Assembly (NCBI GenBank): GCA_051879015.1 | Contig: JBJELF010000004.1 | Span: 1-34,097, forward strand | Source of the DNA: JBJELF01 sp051879015 | Lineage (GTDB): Bacteria; Bacillota; Clostridia; Lachnospirales; Lachnospiraceae | DNA: 34,097 bases | Direction of reading: 5' to 3' | The notes under the pieces: generated by a model | What the model saw: the letters and a program-made list of their open reading frames with translations, nothing else | Databases searched by the model: none | What the model was told of the DNA's origin: nothing | Program-made: the position numbers and the translations under genes | Shown: positions 6,744 to 14,501 of the stretch, piece by piece | How positions within the stretch are numbered: the stretch's first letter is position 1 | Layout: each line of letters opens with the position of its first letter

Positions 6744-8933
6744 ATGAATAAAAAAATGAAAAGTGAAGAAGAACGGCAGGTAAGAAAGGGAACGGTTATG
6801 ACCTTTAAGCAGGAACGAATGAGAATGCGAAAAAAAATGACTATATTGTTTATGCTGATGCTTTTGGGTCTAGTAATTCTATCGTGTGTTTTTATTTATA
6901 TTGCAATTTTTCATAAAGAAGATTATTCGCAGGAGGTACTGAGTCGATTAAATTATAGCAGTACCACGATTTTGGCAGAGCGAGGAAATATTTATGACTG
7001 CAACATGTCTGTTGTTGCGAAATGTGAAGAGAAGTTTATTGTTATCGTGGACCCAAGTGTCATTTTGAACTCAGAAAAAAATAAGGAAGAGACCATTGCA
7101 CGTTTTTGCGAATATTGGGGATGCAGTGAGCAATATCTTCGAGATGCCATTGGTACTGATAAGAAGGTTACTTATGTGCGCTGCAGGATAGAGGCAGATG
7201 AGGAGGAAGAGGAAAACAGTACAGCCCCTTTGTGGATTGTCAGTTATGAGGAAAAAAAAGCCTGGGAAGAATACGCGGATAAAGTCAACGAAGAGAATAA
7301 AGTCTATAATAAAGAATTATCTAAAAATGCTTCATTGACAGATGAGCAGAAACAGGAAATGACAAAAGGATATATCGATGGGATTTGGTTCGATACTCAG
7401 TATGCTCGTGTGTATCCTTATGCCTCATTGGCAAGTAAAATTATTGGATTTACTTCTAGTGACAGCACTGTGGGGAACAATGGTTTAGAGTCTTATTACA
7501 ATGATCAATTATCAGGAGTGAATGGACGTAAGTGGGGGTATGTCAATAGTGATAACAGTTTAGAGCAGGAAGTAGAGTGGGCACAGAAGGGCAATTCCTT
7601 AGTTACGACAATTGATATGAATATGCAGACGATTATCAGTCGAGCGGTGGAGCGTTGGCTGAATGATGATTTTAATGGAACATCATGGCAGGTATTGATT
7701 ATGGACCCAAATAGTGGTGCTGTCAAGGCTATGGCCAGCAGCACTGATTATGATTTAAACAATCCACAGGATATCTCTATGTTTTACAGTGAAGATGAGA
7801 TTTATCAGATGGCTCTTGAACAGGATGTGGATGTCAGTGTAATGAAGAGCAATCTAAAAAACAAGATTTGGAGAAATACGATTATTAGTGATACTTTTGA
7901 GCCGGGTTCTACTGGAAAGGCAATTACTATGGCGGCTGCGTTGGAGGAAGATGTGGTTAATGCAGACAGTCATTTCTTTTGCAGTGGAGATAAACAGGTA
8001 GAGAACTACATGATTAAATGTCACAATTACAATAAAGGCGGATGCGGAGATGTGGATTTATCTGGCGCAATGGCGGAATCATGTAATGTAGCATTTATGG
8101 AGATTGGTGAAGCGTTGGGAGCAGAATTTTTTGCAAAATTTCAGGAAATTTTTAATTTAGGTCAGAAGACGGGAATTGACCTTCCAGGAGAGGCAAGCGG
8201 TGCTGGGTTGTTATATGAAGCTGATGAATTAGGTGAAGTAGAGTTGGCAACCTGTGCCTTTGGACAGGGTTACAATATCACAATGCTGCAGATGGCTGCA
8301 GCCTATGCATCCATTATTAATGGAGGAAGTTATTATAAACCTTACGTAGTAAGTAAAATTTTAGACGAAAATGGCTATGTTCTTCAGGAAACAACTCCCG
8401 AAGTCATTCGACAGACAGTGAGCAAGGAGACTTCTGACTTGATAAATAGTATGTTGGAAGATGTAGTTTTGGAAGGAACTGCCATTTCTGCTTATCGAGA
8501 AGGATACCATATTGGAGGTAAAACGGGTACGGCTGAAAAATTGCCTCGAGGTACTGGAAAGTACACTGTTTCTTTTATCAGTGCGGCTCCAATGAATGAT
8601 CCACAGATGTTAGTCTATGTTGTAGTAGATGAGCCTACTGTGGAGGTAGATGGAAGTTATACCGCTCAAATGTTAGGAGCTTATATATGGGATGAGTTGA
8701 TTCCGTATTTAGGTATTGTAAAAGATGAAACAGAATATAATACAGTAACTTCAAGTGCAGATGACAGTTGGTCTGGTGATGGAAGCTACATTGAGGAAAT
8801 TGTAGATCAGGATGGCAATGCAGAAGAAAATGCAGAAAATTTGGAAAATCATGCAGAGAGTTCGGAAAATCACATAGAAAATCCAGAAAATGACGTAGAG
8901 AATCCTGAGCAAAATATCGAGGAAGCACAATAG
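6744..8933 (+). CDS. Class B penicillin-binding protein (FtsI/PBP2B position)
   Basis: A transpeptidase crosslinking septal peptidoglycan, up to 729 residues. One N-terminal membrane anchor (about residues 33-55) is followed by a PBP dimerisation domain and a transpeptidase domain whose three motifs are intact: S389-T-G-K392, S446-C-N and K593-T-G. No PASTA domain is visible. The C-terminus ends in five acidic seven-residue repeats (residues 692-726). It occupies the pbpB position behind ftsL. The start is uncertain. ATG 6744 has GGGAGG (6722-6727) too far upstream at 16 nt, while in-frame ATG 6798 (residue 19) has AAAGGG about 7 nt before it and gives a tail length more usual for the family. 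The longer form is listed. Confidence 0.93.
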   Translation: MNKKMKSEEERQVRKGTVMTFKQERMRMRKKMTILFMLMLLGLVILSCVFIYIAIFHKEDYSQEVLSRLNYSSTTILAERGNIYDCNMSVVAKCEEKFIVIVDPSVILNSEKNKEETIARFCEYWGCSEQYLRDAIGTDKKVTYVRCRIEADEEEEENSTAPLWIVSYEEKKAWEEYADKVNEENKVYNKELSKNASLTDEQKQEMTKGYIDGIWFDTQYARVYPYASLASKIIGFTSSDSTVGNNGLESYYNDQLSGVNGRKWGYVNSDNSLEQEVEWAQKGNSLVTTIDMNMQTIISRAVERWLNDDFNGTSWQVLIMDPNSGAVKAMASSTDYDLNNPQDISMFYSEDEIYQMALEQDVDVSVMKSNLKNKIWRNTIISDTFEPGSTGKAITMAAALEEDVVNADSHFFCSGDKQVENYMIKCHNYNKGGCGDVDLSGAMAESCNVAFMEIGEALGAEFFAKFQEIFNLGQKTGIDLPGEASGAGLLYEADELGEVELATCAFGQGYNITMLQMAAAYASIINGGSYYKPYVVSKILDENGYVLQETTPEVIRQTVSKETSDLINSMLEDVVLEGTAISAYREGYHIGGKTGTAEKLPRGTGKYTVSFISAAPMNDPQMLVYVVVDEPTVEVDGSYTAQMLGAYIWDELIPYLGIVKDETEYNTVTSSADDSWSGDGSYIEEIVDQDGNAEENAENLENHAESSENHIENPENDVENPEQNIEEAQ
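8817..8921 (+). repeat. Five 21-bp tandem repeats in the PBP C-terminus
   Basis: Units start at 8817, 8838, 8859, 8880 and 8901. Each encodes seven residues: NAEENAE, NLENHAE, SSENHIE, NPENDVE, NPEQNIE. The consensus is N-x-E-N-x-(A/I/V)-E. The copies differ by base changes only, with no length change. Confidence 0.88.
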
Positions 8934-8953
8934 CTACGAATTTTTGTATGAGA

Positions 8954-9011
8954 AACCTCATAAATTAATCAAGACAGTAATAGACTGGTACAAAGATTGA
9001 TTTATGAGGTT
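8954..9011 (+). promoter_or_regulatory. Hairpin burying the start codon of the second PBP gene
   Basis: Positions 8954-8970 pair with 8995-9011 over 17 bp: a perfect 12-bp AACCTCATAAAT/ATTTATGAGGTT plus five inner pairs including one G-U. The loop is 24 nt and can hold a small CAGT/ACTG stem. The 3' arm contains the ATG at 9004 and a GAGG that could serve a GTG start at 9016. There is no T-tract, so it is not a simple terminator. A role in translation control is inference. Confidence 0.6.
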
Positions 9012-10767
9012 ATCTGTGTTTAAGGGAAAAACAGGACAGAAGAAGTCGATATTGATATTGATGACGGTGGTTTTGCTGATTGCTGCTTTTTTGATTGGTC
9101 GTCTGGCAAATTTGATGATTGTACAATGTGATTATTACAATGAATTGGCAGATGAGTTACATACGAGGGAACGCCGCATCAAGGCTTCCCGCGGTAATAT
9201 TTATGACAGAAATGGTGTACTGATTGCTTCGAACAGAACCGTCTGTACGATTTCTGTCATTTATAATCAGATTGAAGATCCAGAGAGAGTAATTGCTGTT
9301 CTGTGCGAGGAATTGGGACTAGAGGAAGAGAATGTACGAAAGAAGGTGGAAAAATGGTCCGCAAGGGAAATTATCAAAACAAATGTGGATAAAGAAATAG
9401 GGGACAAAATTCGAGAATATGATTTGGCTGGAGTGAAGGTGGACGAAGATTATAAACGATACTATCCTTTTGGCGATGTGGCATCTCATGTCATCGGATT
9501 TACTGGCAGTGACAATCAGGGAATCATTGGTCTTGAGGTAGAATATGAAAGTGTATTGAAAGGCACAGATGGTATCATACTAACTTTGACAGATGCAGCT
9601 GGTATTGAGGTGGAGGAGGCGGCAGAGGATCGTATTGAGCCAGTGGCGGGGAACGATTTGTATTTGACATTAGATATGAATATTCAGCAATATGCTCAGC
9701 AGGTAGCAGAAAGTTTGATTGAACAGAAACAGGCAAAGCAAGTTTGTATTATTATCATGAATCCTTCAAATGGCGAGATTTATGCCATGGTCAATGTACC
9801 GGAGTTCGATTTGAACAATCCCTATGAGTTAAATGTGGAGCTTTCGGGGAATGAGACAGAACAGGAGCGACAAAATTTGCTCAATCAGATGTGGAGAAAT
9901 ACGGCGGTCAGTGACACCTATGAACCTGGCTCCACTTTTAAAACGGTTACCGCAGCAGCAGCGCTGGAGGCAGGAGTTGTTACCTTGCAGGATACCTTTT
10001 CCTGTCCTGGATATTATATTGTGGAGGATCGAAAAATTCGCTGTGCTCGTACTTCAGGACATGGCGGTGAGACGTTTTTGCAAGGAATTATGAACTCCTG
10101 TAATCCTGTTTTTATACAGGTGGGACTGAGAATGGGAAAAGAAACATTGTATCAATACTTGAATCAGTATCAGTTGACAGAAAAGACGGGAATTGACTTG
10201 CCGGGTGAAGCCGGGTTGATTATGCATAAGCAGGAAAATATGGGAGATGTAGAGCTAGCAACAGTGTCCTTTGGGCAATCTTTTCAGCTGACACGCATCC
10301 GTCTGTTGACAACGGTTTCTGCTATCATTAATGGAGGTAAGAAGATAGTGCCTCATTTTGGAATGGAAATACATAGCAGCAACGGAGTATCGATAACCAA
10401 GTTAGAATATGATGATGGTGAACAGATCGTGTCAGAGGAAGTGAGTGAAGCCATGCGCTATGCCTTAGAGCAGGTAGTGGCTGCAGGTGGTGGTAAAAAT
10501 GCTTACATTGAGGGATATCGCATTGGAGGCAAAACTGCTACTTCCGAAAAACTTCCGAGAAGATCTGGAAAGTATATCTCCTCCTTTTATGGTTTTGCTC
10601 CTGCCGATAATCCTCAGGTGTTGGCATTTGTTTCCATTGATGAGCCGACAGGCACATATTATGGAGGAATGATTGCAGCTCCGGTAGTTAAGGATATTTA
10701 TGAAAATATTTTGCCTTATTTGGGAATTGAAAAAAAGGTAAGTGCGGACACTGAGACGGAAGAGTAG
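9004..10767 (+). CDS. Class B penicillin-binding protein (SpoVD position, KTA motif)
   Basis: A 587-residue transpeptidase with a short basic tail, one membrane anchor (about residues 17-38), a dimerisation domain beginning ASRGNIYDRNG, and a transpeptidase domain with S310-T-F-K313 and S365-C-N. The third motif reads K510-T-A rather than K-T-G. Gene order (after a pbpB-like gene, before mraY and murD) matches spoVD of Bacillus, the spore cortex PBP, but the PASTA domain of that protein is missing, so vegetative elongation or division cannot be excluded. The start is poorly defined: ATG 9004 has no clear ribosome binding site and lies inside a 17-bp hairpin. GTG 9016 has GAGG 6 nt upstream and would remove four residues. 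Confidence 0.92.
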   Translation: MRLSVFKGKTGQKKSILILMTVVLLIAAFLIGRLANLMIVQCDYYNELADELHTRERRIKASRGNIYDRNGVLIASNRTVCTISVIYNQIEDPERVIAVLCEELGLEEENVRKKVEKWSAREIIKTNVDKEIGDKIREYDLAGVKVDEDYKRYYPFGDVASHVIGFTGSDNQGIIGLEVEYESVLKGTDGIILTLTDAAGIEVEEAAEDRIEPVAGNDLYLTLDMNIQQYAQQVAESLIEQKQAKQVCIIIMNPSNGEIYAMVNVPEFDLNNPYELNVELSGNETEQERQNLLNQMWRNTAVSDTYEPGSTFKTVTAAAALEAGVVTLQDTFSCPGYYIVEDRKIRCARTSGHGGETFLQGIMNSCNPVFIQVGLRMGKETLYQYLNQYQLTEKTGIDLPGEAGLIMHKQENMGDVELATVSFGQSFQLTRIRLLTTVSAIINGGKKIVPHFGMEIHSSNGVSITKLEYDDGEQIVSEEVSEAMRYALEQVVAAGGGKNAYIEGYRIGGKTATSEKLPRRSGKYISSFYGFAPADNPQVLAFVSIDEPTGTYYGGMIAAPVVKDIYENILPYLGIEKKVSADTETEE

Positions 10768-10807
10768 TCAAAAGAATACAGTACTGGATTTTTGTGTTGA
10801 TTTTGTA

Positions 10808-10836
10808 TTGATTAATTGAATAAAAGGATTTATACT
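10808..10836 (+). promoter_or_regulatory. Probable promoter for mraY and downstream genes
   Basis: TTGATT at 10808-10813 and TATACT at 10831-10836 are 17 nt apart, inside the 108-nt gap between the second PBP gene and mraY. It could give the mraY-murD-ftsW segment transcription independent of the PBP genes. Confidence 0.6.
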
Positions 10837-10875
10837 AATAGTAATTATGCATAGACGAAAGGAGAAAAATGCGTT

Positions 10876-11826
10876 ATGAAGGAACATGTAATAGGAGCAG
10901 TTTTAATTTCATTTGCTATTAGTGCTCTATTAGGACCAATGGTCATTCCATTTCTTCACAAATTGAAGTTTGGACAAAATATTCGAGAGGAAGGACCGAA
11001 GGGACATCAGAAAAAAGCGGGTACACCGACGATGGGGGGCGTCATGTTTTTGCTCAGTATCATGGTGACAGCCCTGTTTTATTTGGATGAGTATGCAGAG
11101 ATGGCTCCTGTGCTTTTTGTTACAGTTGGCTTTGGAGTGGTTGGATTCTTGGATGATTTTATAAAGATTATCAAGAAACGTTCTGAGGGATTGACACCGA
11201 TTCAGAAGCTGTTGGCACAGTTGGTGGTGGCATGTATTTTTGCTGTTTACTGCTATATGAAGTTGGGCAGCTCTATTATTATCCCTTTTACTGGCGGATA
11301 TGAGCTGGATTTGAAAATTTTATATATTCCATTTTGTATTTTTGTCCTGCTTGGTACTGACAATGGTGCTAATTTGACGGATGGACTGGACGGATTATGT
11401 GCTAGTGTGACTGTTATGATTTCTACTTTTTTTGCAGTGGCTGCCTTAGGCTGCAATAGCGGTATTGGTCCGGTTTGCGGTGCGGTAACCGGCAGTTTGA
11501 TGGGATTTTTATTGTTCAATGTTTATCCAGCAAAAGTATTTATGGGCGACACAGGTTCTCTGGCCTTAGGTGGATTTGTGGCAGCCAGTGCATTTATGCT
11601 TAAAAATCCATTGATTATTGTATTGGTTGGATTTATTTATTTAGTTGAGGCCTTGTCTGTCATCATTCAGGTTACTTATTTTAAGAAGACGGGAGGCAAG
11701 CGAATTTTCCGTATGGCGCCGATTCACCATCATTTTGAGTTGGGCGGATGGTCTGAGACTCGAGTGGTAGCGGTATTCTCAATTATTACCGCACTGTTAT
11801 GCTTAGTAGCATATATGGCATTGTAA
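10876..11826 (+). CDS. mraY: Phospho-MurNAc-pentapeptide transferase MraY
   Basis: A 316-residue polytopic membrane enzyme that attaches phospho-MurNAc-pentapeptide to undecaprenyl phosphate, forming lipid I. Family motifs: KKAGTPTMGGV near residue 47, FLDDFIKI, NLTDGLDGL, FMGDTGSLALGG and the C-terminal APIHHHFELGGWSE. About ten membrane segments are visible. GGAG at 10861-10864 precedes the ATG by 11 nt. A second ATG at 10869, in another frame, opens a 17-codon overlapping frame that is probably not meaningful. murE, usually between spoVD and mraY, is missing. murD follows after 16 nt. Confidence 0.97.
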   Translation: MKEHVIGAVLISFAISALLGPMVIPFLHKLKFGQNIREEGPKGHQKKAGTPTMGGVMFLLSIMVTALFYLDEYAEMAPVLFVTVGFGVVGFLDDFIKIIKKRSEGLTPIQKLLAQLVVACIFAVYCYMKLGSSIIIPFTGGYELDLKILYIPFCIFVLLGTDNGANLTDGLDGLCASVTVMISTFFAVAALGCNSGIGPVCGAVTGSLMGFLLFNVYPAKVFMGDTGSLALGGFVAASAFMLKNPLIIVLVGFIYLVEALSVIIQVTYFKKTGGKRIFRMAPIHHHFELGGWSETRVVAVFSIITALLCLVAYMAL

Positions 11827-11842
11827 TCGAAGGAGAAGAAGA

Positions 11843-13210
11843 ATGGAAAAATATGTAATGGTAGCTGGAAGTGGCATCAGCGGCATTGGTGCATGCAAGT
11901 TATTGCTTCAGGCTGGAAAAAATGTATTGTTGTACGATGGAAATCCAAATGTAGATGTGACAGCGGTCAAAGAAAAGATAGGATTTAATACAGAGACAAA
12001 TCTGGTTATCGCTTTGGGTGAGTTAACGGGTGAGATTGTGCAGAATGTGGAATACTGTGTTATCAGTCCAGGAATTTCGTTGGAAGCTCCCTTTGTGGCG
12101 GTATTAGAGGAAGAAAATATTCCGATTTGGAGTGAGATTGAGTTAGCCTACCATTATGGTGCAGGAACAATTGCGGCTATCACAGGAACAAATGGAAAAA
12201 CTACGACCACATCCTTGACGGGACAGATTTTGGAGGCCTATTATGGCAGCAATCGTACTTTTGTGGTGGGGAATATTGGAATCCCTTATACAGAGAAGGC
12301 ATTGCAGATGAAAGAGGACTCAGTGGTAGCAGCTGAAATCAGCAGTTTTCAGTTAGAGTCTGCTATCAGCTTTCATCCACATGTCAGTGCGATTCTCAAT
12401 ATTACACCAGACCATCTCAATCGTCATAAGACGATGGAATGTTACATTGAGGTGAAGGAATCTATCACCAAAAATCAGACAGCCGATGATGTAGTGGTAT
12501 TAAATTATGAAGATAAGGTGCTCAGAGACTTTGGTGAGAAATTGAAAGGACCAAAGGTTATTTTCTTTAGCAGTCAGAGAATGTTGAAAAATGGATTATA
12601 TTTGCAGGGAGATAGCATTTATTGGAATCAGGGAGCAGAGACTGTTTTGATTGGCAGAACAGGTGACTTCCATTTGGTGGGACAGTGTAACTATGAGAAT
12701 ATTATGGCAGCAGTGGCTATTACGGCTTCGATGGGTGTACCGATGAAGGTAATTCAGAAGGTCATCTGTGAGTTTCGCGCAGTGGAGCATCGTATTGAAT
12801 TTACTGCCGTCAAGAAGGGTGTTACTTATTACAATGATTCTAAAGGAACAAATCCAGATGCGGCCATTCAGGGAATCAAGGCTATGACTACTCCTACGGT
12901 GCTCATCGGTGGTGGTTATGATAAAGGTTCTGAGTATGATGAGTGGATTGAGGCCTTTGGAGAGAAGATTAAGCTGTTGATTTTGATGGGGCAGACCAGA
13001 GATAAGATTGCTGAGTGTGCCAGAAAACATGGATTTACCAACATTGTGTTTGTTGAGAGTATGGAAGAAGCAGTAAAAGTGGCGGCAGATAACGCAGAAA
13101 AAGGAGAGGCAGTGTTGCTGTCACCGGCCTGTGCAAGTTGGGGTATGTTTAAGAACTATGAACAGAGAGGTTGTATTTTCAAGGATTTAGTTCGTAAGCT
13201 GCCTGATTAA
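11843..13210 (+). CDS. murD: UDP-MurNAc-L-alanine:D-glutamate ligase MurD
   Basis: A 455-residue cytoplasmic Mur ligase that adds D-Glu to UDP-MurNAc-L-Ala using ATP. The N-terminal nucleotide-binding fold shows GSGISGIGACK. The central ATPase domain has GTNGKTTTTS (about residues 115-124), EISSFQLE and NITPDHLNRH. The C-terminal domain has YNDSKGTNPDA and LLSPACASWGMFKNYEQRG. The specific pattern SSFQLE plus DSKATN-like spacing marks MurD rather than MurC, E or F. AAGGAG at 11831-11836 lies just before the ATG. It sits between mraY and the ftsW-like gene, as in Bacillus. Confidence 0.97.
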   Translation: MEKYVMVAGSGISGIGACKLLLQAGKNVLLYDGNPNVDVTAVKEKIGFNTETNLVIALGELTGEIVQNVEYCVISPGISLEAPFVAVLEEENIPIWSEIELAYHYGAGTIAAITGTNGKTTTTSLTGQILEAYYGSNRTFVVGNIGIPYTEKALQMKEDSVVAAEISSFQLESAISFHPHVSAILNITPDHLNRHKTMECYIEVKESITKNQTADDVVVLNYEDKVLRDFGEKLKGPKVIFFSSQRMLKNGLYLQGDSIYWNQGAETVLIGRTGDFHLVGQCNYENIMAAVAITASMGVPMKVIQKVICEFRAVEHRIEFTAVKKGVTYYNDSKGTNPDAAIQGIKAMTTPTVLIGGGYDKGSEYDEWIEAFGEKIKLLILMGQTRDKIAECARKHGFTNIVFVESMEEAVKVAADNAEKGEAVLLSPACASWGMFKNYEQRGCIFKDLVRKLPD

Positions 13211-13231
13211 AGTAAGAGATAGGAGGGCGGA

Positions 13232-14401
13232 GTGTCCGCTGACAAGTTTATGGGACAAAAAAGGGCGGTCAAAAAAAAGAGTTTTATCAAGAGCCGAAGT
13301 CAAGTTGATTATCAGTTGATGTGTCTGGTCGTTTTATTGTCTATCATTGGACTTGTGATGATTTTTAGCACAACTTATTATAATGATGCGATAAAACATA
13401 ATGGAAATATTTTTTATACGGTTAGCCGACAGGCAGTCTTTACAGGATTGGCTATAGGAGCTATGATGTGGGTATCAAAAATTGATTATCACAAAATTGC
13501 TTATTTGGCAAAGTTTGCCTACCCTGTATCAGTATTGATGGGAATTTTAGTGTTATTTATAGGAAAGGAAGTTAATGGTCAAAAGCGCTGGTTTGCTATC
13601 GGACCGATTTCCTTTCAGCCAGCTGAGTTTGCAAAAATTACTTTGATTTTAGTGATTGCTTCTCTGTGTAATCGTATGTACAAACAATTAGGAAAATATA
13701 AGGTTATGATGCTGTGCGTGGCATTGGCGCTTCCGATGTTTATTCCGGTCGCTTCCGCTAACTTGAGTTCAGGTTTGATTATTTTTGGCATTGCTTTTTG
13801 TATGGTATTTGTAGCTGTTCAATACATGTGGCCCTTTGTTGCGGCTATTGTGGGTGGAGTAACTTTCGTTGTGGCAGCTTTTCAGAGTGGACTGTTAGAG
13901 ATGGTGTTGGATTCTTATCAGATGGATCGTATTTACGCCTGGTTTGACCCAGTAGCTTACTCGACTACCAATGGATTTCAAACGGTACAGGGACTCTATG
14001 CGATAGGAGCTGGCGGATTGTTCGGAAAAGGTCTGGGCGAAAGTATTCAGAAGCTGGGTTATCTGCCAGAAGCACAAAACGATATGATTTTTTCCATTAT
14101 TTGTGAAGAATTGGGATTAGTTGGAGCTGGAATTATTATTGTTTTGTTTGCGTGGATGGTCTGGAGATTTATGGTTATTGCTACTAAAAGTCCAGATTTT
14201 TTAGGAATGATGGTTGTGGTCGGTGTTATGTCTCATATTTCGCTGCAGGTTTTGATGAATATTGCGGTGGTGACAAATACAATGCCAAATACTGGAATTA
14301 GTTTGCCATTTATTAGCTATGGTGGTTCCTCTGTCCTATTTTTAATGATAGAAATTGGAATTGTTTTGAATGTATCAAGGCAAATAAAAATGGGAAAATA
14401 A
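13232..14401 (+). CDS. ftsW: SEDS peptidoglycan polymerase (FtsW/SpoVE type)
   Basis: A 389-residue SEDS glycosyltransferase that polymerises lipid II with a cognate class B PBP. A basic N-terminal tail precedes about ten membrane segments. Conserved features: NGQKRWFAIGPISFQPAEFAK, the LPEAQNDMIFSIICEELG loop with the catalytic-type Asp, and MPNTGISLPFISYGGSS. The start is the GTG at 13232 because AGGAGG at 13221-13226 precedes it by 5 nt; ATG 13250 is a weaker alternative. Its place behind murD corresponds to spoVE in Bacillus, so it may be FtsW or SpoVE; the sequence alone does not decide. A hairpin with a T-run follows it at 14443-14478. Confidence 0.94.
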   Translation: MSADKFMGQKRAVKKKSFIKSRSQVDYQLMCLVVLLSIIGLVMIFSTTYYNDAIKHNGNIFYTVSRQAVFTGLAIGAMMWVSKIDYHKIAYLAKFAYPVSVLMGILVLFIGKEVNGQKRWFAIGPISFQPAEFAKITLILVIASLCNRMYKQLGKYKVMMLCVALALPMFIPVASANLSSGLIIFGIAFCMVFVAVQYMWPFVAAIVGGVTFVVAAFQSGLLEMVLDSYQMDRIYAWFDPVAYSTTNGFQTVQGLYAIGAGGLFGKGLGESIQKLGYLPEAQNDMIFSIICEELGLVGAGIIIVLFAWMVWRFMVIATKSPDFLGMMVVVGVMSHISLQVLMNIAVVTNTMPNTGISLPFISYGGSSVLFLMIEIGIVLNVSRQIKMGK

Positions 14402-14442
14402 CAGTGTGGCATAACTCTCTGATATGTCATAAAATAATACAT

Positions 14443-14478
14443 AAGAGCGGTTATCTGATGGAGCAGAGGCCGCTTTTT
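14443..14478 (+). terminator. Terminator or attenuator between ftsW and murA
   Basis: AAGAGCGG (14443-14450) pairs with CCGCTTTT (14470-14477) with one G-U. An inner CTG/CAG pairing (14455-14457 with 14464-14466) extends the stem. TTTTT at 14474-14478 follows, 24 nt before the murA start, so it may end the upstream operon or attenuate murA. Confidence 0.6.
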
Positions 14479-14501
14479 GAAATATGACTAGGAGGGATTT
14501 T

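Noticed and set aside
12596..13030. 144-codon minus-strand frame inside murD
   Set aside because: It lies wholly antisense to a well-supported gene, has no ribosome binding site and no recognisable domain; similar shadow frames occur throughout.
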